Made by a program: the position numbers and the translations under genes. Of a stretch of 64,000 nt of DNA, positions 39,902-49,430 are shown one piece after another. The notes under the pieces were generated by a model that was given only the letters and a program-made list of their open reading frames with translations, did no database searches and was not told the DNA's origin. How positions within the stretch are numbered: position 1 is the stretch's first letter; every line of letters starts with the position of its first letter. This DNA is from Pararge aegeria (Eukaryota; Arthropoda; Insecta; Lepidoptera; Nymphalidae), in assembly GCF_905163445.1 (NCBI RefSeq), contig NC_053182.1, forward strand, positions 18,869,501 through 18,933,500. The letters run 5' to 3'.

Positions 39902-42810
39902 GCATATATGAAAAAAATTATAGTAAGGGGTCGCACAATGTACTATTAAACCAAAAATATAATAAAAAATCTAATTCTAATTATATCAACTTGGTTCACC
40001 AAAATATTCAATGTATTAGAGGAAAAGACTTAGAGATTGAATTATTTTTAAATGATTTTAACATTAGCATTTTATGTATAACTGAGCACTGGTTGAAAAC
40101 CCATGAATATTTGTTTAATTTTGGTAACCACCAGGTTGGTAGTTCGTTCACCAGGGTTACAGCGATTCATGGAGGCTCTTTAATTTTATTAAATAAAAAT
40201 TTAAAATTTAAAAACAGAAACGATATTGTTAGCCTTTCTGTTGAACGGACAATAGAGCTAGCCTCGGTTGAACTAGAGCAATTTATAATTGTTACTGTTT
40301 ATAGGCCACCCTTGTCAAACTTTGAACTTTTTGAAAAGGTAATGGATGAAGTGTTATTTAAAATATCAAAGTGTAATAAAAAGTTAATAATATGCAGAGA
40401 TTTTAATGTAAACATTTTAGAAAATAACTCTTTAAGTATAAAGTTATTGAATTTATTTAAAACTTACAATCTATCAAATATGTTCATGGAGCCCACAAGA
40501 ATAACTGCTACTAGCGCCACCTGTTTGGATAACATCTTTACAAATATAATTCCTATAAGCAAAAATATTATTAGTAAATTAGACTCTGATCATTGTGGTC
40601 AAATTATTCAATTTGAAAATGTGAAGAAAAATGTTTCTAAACGTAAAATAACATTTGTTCCTGTAACATCCAACCGCATAGAGAAAATGAGATATAGCCT
40701 AGTAAATGACCTCCCATTCCTACCCTCAGGGGCGACTCCAAATGCAATGTACAGCTCCTTTTTCAATACCTTTAATAGACTATTTCATTCTATATTTACT
40801 AGTAAGTCGGTTGTGATTACTGATACATTAAATTTTAGTGAGTGGGCGACAGTTGAACTTCATAAAAATAGGCAAAAGCTGTACGAATTGTATGCTGAAC
40901 GTCAATTTAACACTGGTGATAAGTTTGGGGATTATGTTAAATTGTTTTCCAAGAATTTTAAACGCGCTTGCCACTTAGAAAAGACGCGATACATCAAAAA
41001 TAAAATTAAAAATAGCAGCAATGCAATCAAAACTACTTGGAACATAATTAAGGAGGAGACGGGAAGAGTAACACCACGAAATATTAACTTTAAACTTAAT
41101 GTAGATAATAAAGCCTTAACAACAGATTTCGAGGTGGCTACTGCTTTTGAAACCTTCTTTACCAACATTCCCGTCTCCACAACAGAATCATTAAACTCTT
41201 CACCAGATATGGCTCTCTCTCTATTAAAGGAAAATGTGCCTGAGTGTAACCATTCTTTTAAATTCACGCATGTTAGTGGCTCTGACGTTATTAAAGCCTT
41301 TAAATTATTAATTAATAAAAAAACAAATGATCTGTGGGGCATTTCCGTAAACGTTGTCAAATCATTAATTGATATTGTTGCACCCGACTTAGCCTTAATA
41401 TTTAATAATTGTATAGATTGTGGTGTGTTTCCTGACTTAATGAAACTTAGTAAAATAGTTCCATTGTTTAAATCGGGTAGTACTTCTGACCCCACTAACT
41501 TTAGACCAGTATCCGTACTACCCTCTTTCAGTAAAATCTTTGAAAAACTCATTTTAAATCAATTACTTTACCATTTTCATAAGTATAATTTACTTCATAT
41601 TAAGCAATTTGGTTTCACACGGGGTCGCTCAACAATCGACGCAGGTGTTGAGCTAATACAAAACATATTTGAAGCCTGGGAGGAGTCACGTGATGCACTT
41701 GGTGTGTTCTGTGACTTATCTAAGGCGTTTGATTGTGTTCAACACGAAACGTTAGTTAGGAAACTACACCACTATGGAATTCAGGGTGTAGCTCTAGACT
41801 TAATGAGTAACTATCTACGCGATAGAATTCAGAAAGTCGACGTGAATGGAAAACGGTCTAATGGATCAGTTATGAAAATAGGTGTCCCACAGGGGTCTAT
41901 ATTAGGACCATTTCTGTTCCTTATTTACATTAATGACCTTCCTTATCTTGCCAAGGATAAACACGGGATAGTTCTGTTTGCCGATGATACATCACTGACT
42001 TTTAAAATAAATCGACGTGAACTAGCTTTTGACGACGTAAACAACTCTCTCGCTAAAGTGGTACAGTGGTTTGAAGCTAATAATTTGGTTCTTAACGGAA
42101 AAAAAACCAAGTGTATAAAATTCACTTTACCTAATGTTAAACACGTGAAAACCACTGTACTACTTAATAATGAGGAACTGAAACTGGAGGATACGACAGT
42201 TTTTCTAGGAATAACGTTAGATTCTAAACTTCAATGGGGCCCTCATGTAAATAATTTATCGAACAGGCTTAGTTCTGCTGCCTATGCGGTAAAGAAGATA
42301 CGCCATATGACCGACGTAGAAACTGCTAGACTGGTATATTTTAGTTACTTTCACAGCATTATGTCATATGGAATTTTACTTTGGGGTAATGCTGCTGATA
42401 TTAGCACTATTTTCGTGCTGCAGAAGAGGGCTGTTCGTTCTATCTACAAAATGGGTCCGAGAGAGTCATTGAGAGATAAATTTAAAGATTTTAAAATAAT
42501 GACAGTGTATAGTCAGTACATATTTGAAAATTTAATGTACGTCCATAAAAACATTTCTAAATTTAAGAAAAAATGTGACTGCAATAATTTAAACATTAGA
42601 AGTAAGAATAAACTTACAGTGCAATATACTAGGTTACATAAAATTCATAATTCGTTTAAAGGAAATTGCATACAATTTTACAATAAACTACCAATTGACA
42701 TCTTGGAGATGTCTCTTAAAAAGTTCAAAGTTTGTATTAAACGTAAGCTTATAGAAAAGTCCTATTATAGTATAAAGGACTACGTCAACGATAAAAAAGC
42801 TTGGGTGTAA
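39832..42810 (+). CDS. LINE-A ORF2: AP-type endonuclease and reverse transcriptase
   Basis: The frame is open from 39832, just after an in-frame TAG at 39829, to the stop at 42810: 992 codons. The conserved part starts near 39991 (a TTG); residues below count from there (939 aa). Endonuclease: HQNI (about 5), TEHW (E32), VYRPP (104), RDFN (D137, N139; relatives have GDFN, so R136 is a G-to-A type change), CLDNIF (180), SDH (199-201). RT: FRPVSVL (504), FCDLSKAFD (D575), PQGSILGPFLF (633), FADD (D665, D666). The C-terminal FLGITLD and SYGILLWGN motifs (738-800) are typical of Jockey/CR1-like elements. No ATG occurs before residue 118, inside the endonuclease, so ordinary initiation could not make the domain. 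It nicks target DNA and primes reverse transcription there. Confidence 0.95.
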   Translation, partial: FKLVKETTEAFSCLEKQTTESPSGIYEKNYSKGSHNVLLNQKYNKKSNSNYINLVHQNIQCIRGKDLEIELFLNDFNISILCITEHWLKTHEYLFNFGNHQVGSSFTRVTAIHGGSLILLNKNLKFKNRNDIVSLSVERTIELASVELEQFIIVTVYRPPLSNFELFEKVMDEVLFKISKCNKKLIICRDFNVNILENNSLSIKLLNLFKTYNLSNMFMEPTRITATSATCLDNIFTNIIPISKNIISKLDSDHCGQIIQFENVKKNVSKRKITFVPVTSNRIEKMRYSLVNDLPFLPSGATPNAMYSSFFNTFNRLFHSIFTSKSVVITDTLNFSEWATVELHKNRQKLYELYAERQFNTGDKFGDYVKLFSKNFKRACHLEKTRYIKNKIKNSSNAIKTTWNIIKEETGRVTPRNINFKLNVDNKALTTDFEVATAFETFFTNIPVSTTESLNSSPDMALSLLKENVPECNHSFKFTHVSGSDVIKAFKLLINKKTNDLWGISVNVVKSLIDIVAPDLALIFNNCIDCGVFPDLMKLSKIVPLFKSGSTSDPTNFRPVSVLPSFSKIFEKLILNQLLYHFHKYNLLHIKQFGFTRGRSTIDAGVELIQNIFEAWEESRDALGVFCDLSKAFDCVQHETLVRKLHHYGIQGVALDLMSNYLRDRIQKVDVNGKRSNGSVMKIGVPQGSILGPFLFLIYINDLPYLAKDKHGIVLFADDTSLTFKINRRELAFDDVNNSLAKVVQWFEANNLVLNGKKTKCIKFTLPNVKHVKTTVLLNNEELKLEDTTVFLGITLDSKLQWGPHVNNLSNRLSSAAYAVKKIRHMTDVETARLVYFSYFHSIMSYGILLWGNAADISTIFVLQKRAVRSIYKMGPRESLRDKFKDFKIMTVYSQYIFENLMYVHKNISKFKKKCDCNNLNIRSKNKLTVQYTRLHKIHNSFKGNCIQFYNKLPIDILEMSLKKFKVCIKRKLIEKSYYSIKDYVNDKKAWV

Positions 42811-43503
42811 ATTATTGCTCTAACCAGGTTGCTCTTCTAATAATTTAAAATGACATTGTGAGATGGCGATAACAAAAAAAAAAAAAAAAAACACCCGGCT
42901 AAGTTTGTTGTGGGCTTCTTCTTAGACCGGGACGCGTTTGGAACCCTCGTAGCTTTAGTTTTAAGTTTACGAATGTGGTTATCGCCATCATCTCACTACC
43001 GTGTAATTCTTATGTACGCATCAAAAGTGCCACCTGTGGGCCTACTTGAATAAAGATATTTTTGACTTTTGACTTTGGGCAGCGACCCTTCTATCTGAGT
43101 CCAAGGTCGTGGGTTGGATTCCCACAACTGGAAAATGTTTGTGTGATGAACATCAATGTTTTTCAGTGGATGTTTATCTGTATATTATAAGTAATTATGT
43201 GTATTATATTCATAAAAAAATATTCATCAGCTTTCTTAGTACCCATGACACAAGCTTACTTTGGGGCTAGATGGCGATGTGTGTATTGTCGTTGTATATT
43301 TATATAACCAAAGATGCATAAACCTGAAGAGATCGTAGTTAATCCTATCATCGTCAAAATACTGTATAATGATCCAGTTATTCTTTGATTTTTTAGACTG
43401 AATCAATCGTATGAGGGCGAAAGGGTCGTGTCGATGCGCCCGCGCAGATAAACACGGGGATGTAATTAATTTCGCTCTATTCGATCGGCTGTTTGTTTTG
43501 CAG

Positions 43504-43549
43504 TCGTGATCTCCTCGAGAAATACCTTTACGTGTTGAGCTTTATGTTT
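43504..43549 (+). other. Possible 46-nt micro-exon
   Basis: TGTTTGTTTTGCAG (acceptor, AG 43502-43503) precedes 46 nt with one open frame. GTAAGTATC (donor, GT 43550) follows. The base before the donor is T rather than G. The surrounding 43420-43560 is unique sequence. Without transcripts this is a weak call. Confidence 0.15.
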
Positions 43550-43699
43550 GTAAGTATCAACATTAAAACGGATTTTATCAATTGAATTTTCTTTACGAAT
43601 ACATTGAAAGATAAGGTGAAATCAAGATTTCAGTTAGTGTTGATTTGAAAAATGAGTGTAAGCTTAAAATATAACTTAACAATTATTCATTGTAAAGTC

Positions 43700-43862
43700 A
43701 ACATCTCCTGATGATGCTCCGGTTTCGGAGCGAAACGTGCGTAGAGGGTGTATTGCCGAGGATCTGTTTGGTGTGGAGTATAAGGATTGAAGAAATTATA
43801 AATTACACCACACAGATTCTCCTGCTTTTCGCGGAGTATAGCAAATTAAGCTTAATTTTGAT
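43700..43862 (+). mobile_element. Repeat H (unknown type)
   Basis: CATCTCCTGATGATGCTCCG, TTTCGGAGCGAAACGTGCGT, GGATCTGTTTGGTGTGG and AGCAAATTAAGCTTAATTTT. The reverse copy is at 20705-20845. There is an internal TTCGGAGCGAA palindromic core and no ORF. Confidence 0.6.
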
Positions 43863-43920
43863 AATATTAAAATATAATTAGCTCAAAAGTTCCCTATTTT
43901 TTTTAATTATTATTAGTTAT

Positions 43921-43968
43921 TGATGGGCCAAGCAGACAGCCCACCTGAAGTGGAAAACCGTCGCCTAT
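43921..43968 (-). mobile_element. LINE 3'-terminal fragment
   Basis: GGGCCAAGCAGACAGCCCAC is the reverse of the terminal block seen at 11930-11965. Confidence 0.5.
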
Positions 43969-43969
43969 T

Positions 43970-44185
43970 CAAATTCAAAATTCAAAATTCAAATTCAAAT
44001 ATAAAATTCAAATTCAAATTCAAAATTCATTTATTTCAAGTAGGCCTACTTTATAAGCACTTTTGAAACGTCAAGTATGTATGTTTGTAGTGACTCTACC
44101 ACCGGTTCGGAAGGCAGATTCCACTGAGAAGAGCCGGCAAGAAACTCAGCAGATTGCTCTTTTCCAACATCATTTTATAGTTTAA
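43970..44185 (-). mobile_element. LINE-B 3' end with expanded tail
   Basis: An unusually long run of TTCAAATTCAAAATTCAAA-type repeats (43970-44035) precedes ATTTATTTCAAGTAGGCC, ACTCTACCACCGGTTCGG, GAGCCGGCAAGAAACTC and TTTCCAACATC. Confidence 0.88.
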
Positions 44186-44559
44186 AAAGAGAAGATTTTT
44201 TCTGTTTTGTAAGAGATGAGACCGGAGTGGCCTGCTTCCAAGCAATACATAATGGGATAACGTTTTTCCGATTATTTTTACAGCAGTATGGCTTAGCACG
44301 TAAAAACAGTCGGCTTCACCTTTAGTGGGTTCCGTACTAATTTTTCATACATTACCCCACGTTTTAAATTAACGGTTACCTGTTTTAAATTTTGGCTTTA
44401 TTTTTTCTACGGTATAAATTTAGGCATATTATAATTTGGTTGGGATTTGATGAATGTCTTCACCGGTATAGTTGGATACGGTATACCTACTTACCTTCAA
44501 TATAGAAAGACAATGCCCACTAATTCGTCTGCGTTTATTTATGTATGCCAAAAAATTTA

Positions 44560-44778
44560 GGAATTTATAATTTCTGAATTTTTTCTGGTCTGGTCTGGTG
44601 GGAGACTTTGGCCGTGGCTAGTTACCACCCTACCGACAAAGACGTGCTGCTAAGCGATTCCGATGCGATGCCGCGTAAAATCACTCTCTAACAGGTTAGC
44701 CCGCTATCTTAGACTCATCACTTACCACCAGGTGAGATTGCAGTCAAGGGCTTGTAGTGGAATAAAAACAAAAAAAAA
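44560..44778 (+). mobile_element. SINE-3 body and 3' end
   Basis: TTATAATTTCTGAATTTTTTC, GGTCTGGTCTGGTGGGAG, GCCGTGGCTAGTTACCACCC, GGTTAGCCCGCTATCTTAG, CCACCAGGTGAGATTGCAGT and an A-rich tail. It is a good copy lacking only the head. Confidence 0.85.
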
Positions 44779-44799
44779 GTATGCCTTTTTTTTTTAGGG

Positions 44800-45660
44800 A
44801 CGGATCCCTAAAGTCGAACTACAAGTTCCCAAACATAAAAGTCGATGAACGCGTAAAACAAATAAGCAAAATTAAATTTCGACCAGACGTGGGGCCTCAC
44901 GCAAAAGTGTTGGAATTTCCGAACGCAACAAAATAAGACAATTACCTGGCTGGCAAATGTTACCGATACCGGCCGCACAATCGCCTTCGCCGCAATCTGG
45001 CGATCGGTAATTTGGTAATAAAATGAAAATACGCTCGCCTCTTATCAGTAATCCTCTATACATATCCTGCACCATATATACACACCAGCGTACCTTTTCA
45101 ATAACGCAACGTCTTAACAACATTTAAAATTTCAAGGTAGTTATGCTTGTACAAGTTTGAGCTTCAAGCTAATTTAACGCACAATTGGAACTGAGCTTAA
45201 GGCTTTAAGGGTTAATTTTCCACAGCCACCGCATTTGATGCTCTTCACCGCTTGCGGTTTCGTGTCGATTTCGCGTGGCTGCAAATTTAATTTTCTTTAA
45301 TAAGCTCCATTGTGTTCTAGCAAGTGAATTTGAACTTTATCACCGGGGGTGTGGGTGGGGGATTGAGTGTTGCAGCCGAGTCTTGTTGGAGGCATGTATC
45401 TCGATAGGAGAGCTTGTTTCATCGGGAGAGATGCAAGTGCTGATACGAGCCACGCCCATGCTTTTTTCGTGGCTCACCTAAGTAACAATGGGGTGATCTG
45501 TTAACTAAATAACGAGTGCGATGTATCAGTGGGAACGATGTCGATGCGTCGTGTTCTTTGTTTTTTACGTGATGTGTTGGCGACTTGTTGTGTGATGGAA
45601 AAAGGTGTTTCTTTGGAGATATTGGATAGATTAGCAGTATATTACTTAGATCTCATATTT
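44800..45660. other. Unique segment of higher complexity
   Basis: No repeats were recognised. It includes GGCGATCGGTAATTTGGTAA, CTTATCAGTAATC, CCGCTTGCGGTTTCGTG and GAGCCACGCCCATGC. Composition is more balanced than the flanks and could be conserved regulatory DNA. Frames at 44872-45123 (minus) and 45275-45481 (plus) have no motif. Confidence 0.3.
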
Positions 45661-45692
45661 TGGAGGATCTATGTCTCTTTCGCATATATCTG

Positions 45693-45838
45693 CAGGTAAA
45701 CGCAACGTTGGTCGGCCCACAACGAGGTGGACACACGACATCAAATGAGTCACTGCGAGCCGCTGGAAACGCGGCTCAGGACCGTGGATTTGAGAACTCC
45801 CTACAAAACTTCAATCGGTTAAAGTGTTGATGATGTTG
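45693..45838 (+). mobile_element. LINE-C 3' fragment
   Basis: GGTAAACGCAACGTTGGTCG, CAACGAGGTGGACACACGAC, GACCGTGGATTTGAGAACTC, then a deleted segment and TTCAATCGGTTAAAGTG. The usual ATGTCCAGCAGTGGACG block is missing. Confidence 0.78.
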
Positions 45839-45889
45839 AAGATATCTCGCTCCCTTTCGCTTCTTTCAAGCGATGATAGCCCAGTTCCA

Positions 45890-46075
45890 GTGGGTAGGGC
45901 ATAAACTTAACTTTTGGGGGGGCCGAGTTCGAATCCCTGCACGCACCTCTAACTTTTCAAAGTTCTGTGCGTTTAAAACAAATAAAATATCATCTGGTTC
46001 AACGGTATAGGAAAACATAGTGAGGAAACCTGCATGCCTGAGAGTTCTATAATGTTCTCACCCGTGGTGTCGCAA
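45890..46075 (+). mobile_element. SINE-2, 5' two-thirds
   Basis: Head CCAGTGGGTAGGGCATAAAC with GAGTTCGAATCCCTGCACGC, then TCTAACTTTTCAAAGTTCTG, TGAGGAAACCTGCATGCC and TATAATGTTCTCACC. It is cut where the next repeat starts. Confidence 0.8.
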
Positions 46076-46680
46076 CAATGCTGCATAGTGGGAGATATAA
46101 GCATGGTCGTAGTACTTCTCTGCACGAGCTGTGTCACAAAAAGCTATACTACTACTACATGTAGCGTCTATCCAATAAGATCAAGTGCGAACAAGCATGG
46201 TGGCTCTGCCAAGTACCCGCCTGAAGCTTTAGATTCGGTGGATCGTCGCGCCAGGAGAATTATAGGCGACAAACCCTTAACACAGGCGAAACTACATAGT
46301 CTCCAGCACCGACGCAATGTTGCCTGTTTATCGGTTTTTTACAGGATATACTTCGGTGAGAGTGCTCAGGAACTTGACAATCTTGTTCCTCCTTCCCCGT
46401 TCTACCACAGAACAGCGAGACACCGTGAGCAGTGGCATCCTTATGTGGTTGTTATTCCATCAAGACGCACGAAACGTTTATTATCCACGTTTCTGATAAG
46501 TGCCGCTAAGATGTGGAACGCCCTCCCGGCAACTGTATTTCCTGCCACGAATAATTTGATTACCTTCAAGGCTAGAGTGAATAGGCTTTTTCTAGGCAAG
46601 CGTGCTCCAACCTAGACCTCATCATTGCTTTCTAACGGGCATGATTGTCGTTAAGCGCTGGCCTATTGTTAATAATAAAA
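46076..46680 (+). mobile_element. LINE-D C-terminal ORF and 3' end (retrotransposon remnant)
   Basis: 46200-46615 encodes the familiar C-terminus of a lepidopteran LINE ORF2: ALDSVDRRARRIIGD, LHSLQHRRNVACLSVFYRIY, FYHRTARHREQWHP and KMWNALPATVFPATNN, ending with a stop. The 193-codon frame begins upstream in unrelated repeat DNA and has no ATG start. The 3' end TTTTCTAGGCAAGCGTGCTCC recurs at 26485-26582. No RT core. Confidence 0.75.
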
Positions 46681-46694
46681 ATAAAAAAAAAGAT

Positions 46695-46815
46695 TGTGAT
46701 TCAGACGCAGTGGTGAGCTATGGACTTGTAAATTGGCAGTTCGGTAATTTTTAATTTCAGATTTTTCTGTGGTATGGTCTGCGGGGTGGCTTCGGCCGTG
46801 GTTAGTCCAGCCTAT
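46695..46815 (+). mobile_element. SINE-3 head fragment
   Basis: AGACGCAGTGGTGAGCTATG (A-box-like), GGTATGGTCTGCGGGGTGGC and TTCGGCCGTGGTTAG are present. The 3' part is missing. Confidence 0.65.
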
Positions 46816-47219
46816 TCACTGAAAAATAATAATTCACTAAATAATCAATATTTAAATGACAAATTTCGAAAGTATACTCTGAAATATAAACTGGATTTGT
46901 ATCGCACGTATGCCTATAGTACAAATATACTGTGGCAACATAGTCGATGTTTCAAGCCGAATTTTCAAATAAAAAGTTTCGTGAAATCTTCTTTTCATAT
47001 CTATTTTAACGTATAGAAGACTTGCAACTAATGCATCCGTACAATTCAAGAGAGGCTGCGGAACGCGCAAATATATTATCGAAAAAGAGATATATCTGCA
47101 AGCCGGATGGTGCTGAGGAAAGAAGACTAATAATATCATTGCTCACAAAAACCGATTAGCAGTATGGATTTAATATTCCTAACAACTTATTACATCTAAT
47201 ACTGTGTACCTCTTACCAT
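46816..47219. other. Unassigned sequence
   Basis: Overlapping 80- and 95-codon frames on opposite strands lack motifs. No gene is called. Confidence 0.35.
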
Positions 47220-47468
47220 AAATAAATATAAATATACTACGTCATTACACACATCGCCATCTAGCCCCAAAGTAAGCGTAGCTTGTGTTATGGGTACTAA
47301 GATAACTGATTATTATTTTTATGAATAACTGATTATTTTTTTATGAATACTTAGAATATACATATAGACACCCAAACACTGAAAAACATTCATGCTCATC
47401 ACACAAGCAGGCCTGGCCTTGGGCTCAGAAAGCAGGGTTGCTGCAAACTGCGCCAATCGGCCGTCAAA
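47220..47468 (-). mobile_element. SINE-1, with deleted B-box region
   Basis: The tail, ATCGCCATCTAGCCCCAAAG, CTTGTGTTATGGGTACTAAG and head GCGCCAATCGGCCGTC are present. The CATTTTCCAGTTGTGGGAATCG-type segment is deleted (ACACAAGCAGGCCTGGCC junction). ACTGATTATTTTTATGAATA is duplicated in tandem. Confidence 0.88.
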
Positions 47469-47944
47469 TGTCATCAATTGAGATTGCAGTCAAAATACTT
47501 GTAATGGAATACGAAAGAGTCAGGATTGTCAAAGGTTAATATAACGTTCAAAATATGTCTTTGGGTTAAACCCATCGTCTAATCCCCGCTCATTTTCCGC
47601 TTCATATCTCCAGCGTCACAACAAATAAGTCTAATGATTCTGTATCCAATATCTGTTGGATTCCCGCAAGGTTTCCTTGTTTCGAAACAATCGATATTGT
47701 TTTAATACTGCGTTTTATTACAGATCTTTAAACGTTATGGTAGTGATAGACAGGACATAACGGCCTAAGTTTTGTGACGTGAAAAGTCCTTTTCGCAGGC
47801 TTTGATGTAATTTTCGGCTTGTCTCACATGTTTTTTCTAATCTTTTGCATTTGTACTTCTTCTTGTTTTAGCAGATAATAACTAAGATAGTTTTCACTAA
47901 TGTTTGTTGTACCACCTACTAATTTCGTATAGCACATTTTCTTG

Positions 47945-48055
47945 TATGCCTTTGGTTGCCTGGAAGAGATCGCTATTTAGCGATAAGGCCGCCAAATTGT
48001 ACGTGTGGTGTACAATAAAAGTGACATTCATTCATTCATTCATTTATAGTTCCAT
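47945..48055 (+). mobile_element. LINE-F 3' end with TTCA repeat tail
   Basis: TTGGTTGCCTGGAAGAGATC, GCGATAAGGCCGCC, TACAATAAAAGTGAC and an ATTCATTCATTCATTCATT end. Tail repeats at LINE ends can arise by reverse-transcriptase slippage. Confidence 0.78.
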
Positions 48056-49430
48056 ATAGCAACACTAGAAATCTAAACAGATGTAGAAATCTATATCTGG
48101 CTGAAAACCAATTTATAGAAATTGGATTACTAAATTAAAAATATAAGAGAAAAATAAAAGATTAAATCGACCGCTAATGAGAATTGTGTTTTAGAAAACT
48201 TGGCTAAGTATGAAAATCTTGATCAAATTTCAGTATGAGAGCTTTGAGCGAAAATTATTTATTGTCTTTAAGAGTCAGTGTCACACACTGTTCGTTCCAC
48301 TAAGTTTTGATTTTGTGTATCTACGTTCCAGGTAGGTACTAGTAGGATTAGTTCTAGTTTCTAACGCATATATATTTTCAAAAGAGATATATGATTTAGC
48401 AATTGGAAGCCCGAAATTTAACTGGTGGGTTTTAACCCTGCAACCATAAAAATTTTAGTTTAGTGCAAGTTGCAATAATTTATTAACTACTATTTTTTAA
48501 CAAAATTTCTATTTATTTATTATTATTTCAGGCATAGTGTAGAAGAATCACACGAAGAAAGGATAAACTCCAAACTATGAGATTGTTCAGAAAAGCCACT
48601 CTACGTTTTATAATATCGTTGGTTTATTCAGTTATTTTCCGGGCCTCGAACAGTGATAAGTGCTTAATAATAGGCTTAAAATGGTGCAGTTTTCCTGTTC
48701 CTATCACGGGGTAGTGTTGCAAGTTGTTTATGACAGATTGTGGCTTTTTGATTTCATTTAGTGTATTTATTTGTTGTAGAACAGAATAATTAAAAGCATG
48801 ATTAGAACTGTGTTTGATAATGTGCAATTATTTGGTTGAAGCCCATTTTAAACGATTACGAAGCATAGTGGTTTGAATTTACTACTAGATTATGTAAAAT
48901 TAATTAGTTAATTCATTAAAAATTTAAGGCATTCTATTTTTGAATTTAAATAAACAAGATGGCACAGCGAATTTCGTACCACCGGAAGAACGCCATCTAT
49001 TGAAAGTAATCCGAAGTTGCATTTTCCATACTAAAGATTTATTCGATTGTTTGGCTGCTTTTTTTTAGTTAATCATAATCTTATATTATTTATAAAAAAC
49101 TTCTAAATAAAATACAAAATTAATTATTCAAACCGGTCCGGTCATTAATATGTTGTCAATTAGGAGATAGATATACATATATAAAATGACAGATATATAT
49201 AATAAGAAGGTTGATAGATCAGCTAGACTAGATTTATAGATGGACCAAAAGACATCTCGGGGATCATATCTCGATAAATTTAATGTTTATAAGAATGCAT
49301 ATTTATATTTTCTTTGCAAACGGAGCAAAATCGAGAGGCAATAAATTGGGGTTAAGGGTTAAGTTAAGGGTTTAATGGCCCAGTTCGGATTAGTGAGACA
49401 CCATATTCTATGGAATAATTACAATAACAT
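48056..49430. other. Unassigned AT-rich sequence
   Basis: No repeat family or gene was recognised over 1.4 kb. A TATTTCAG|G acceptor-like site lies at 48524-48531, but no coding sequence follows. Confidence 0.4.

Larger units (their letters stand above)
38706..43076 (+). mobile_element. LINE-A: non-LTR retrotransposon, 5' truncated, ORF2 intact
   Basis: It spans 4.37 kb: partial ORF1, overlapping ORF2, a ~266-bp 3' UTR with an AATAAAG-like signal, and an end in TTTTGACTTTTGACTT instead of poly(A). The domain order (coiled coil and esterase-like ORF1; endonuclease and RT in ORF2) resembles the CR1/Daphne-like branch of the Jockey superfamily. That clade is my inference. There is no in-frame stop in ORF2, so it is probably young. 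Nine or so 3' fragments of related copies lie elsewhere in the window. Confidence 0.93.
38682..43310 (+). mobile_element. SINE-1 split by LINE-A
   Basis: 38682-38705 is the first 24 bp of SINE-1 (TTGACGGCCGAGTGGCGCAG and TGGG). 43077-43310 continues with GGGCAGCGACCCTTC, GGGTTGGATTCCCACAACTG and the usual body to GTATATTTATATA. The two pieces are contiguous in every intact copy, so LINE-A inserted between them. The shared TGGG or GGG (38702-38705 / 43076-43079) may be a very short target duplication. Confidence 0.92.

Noticed and set aside
39991..39993. TTG as the start of ORF2
   Set aside because: The frame is open 53 codons upstream to the frameshift site and there is no ATG nearby; fusion by frameshifting explains it better.
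40932..41552. 206-codon minus-strand ORF
   Set aside because: It is the antisense shadow of the ORF2 coding frame and has no motif of its own.
46034..46615. 193-codon ORF as a host gene
   Set aside because: The second half is a LINE C-terminus, the first half is unrelated repeat sequence and there is no ATG start.
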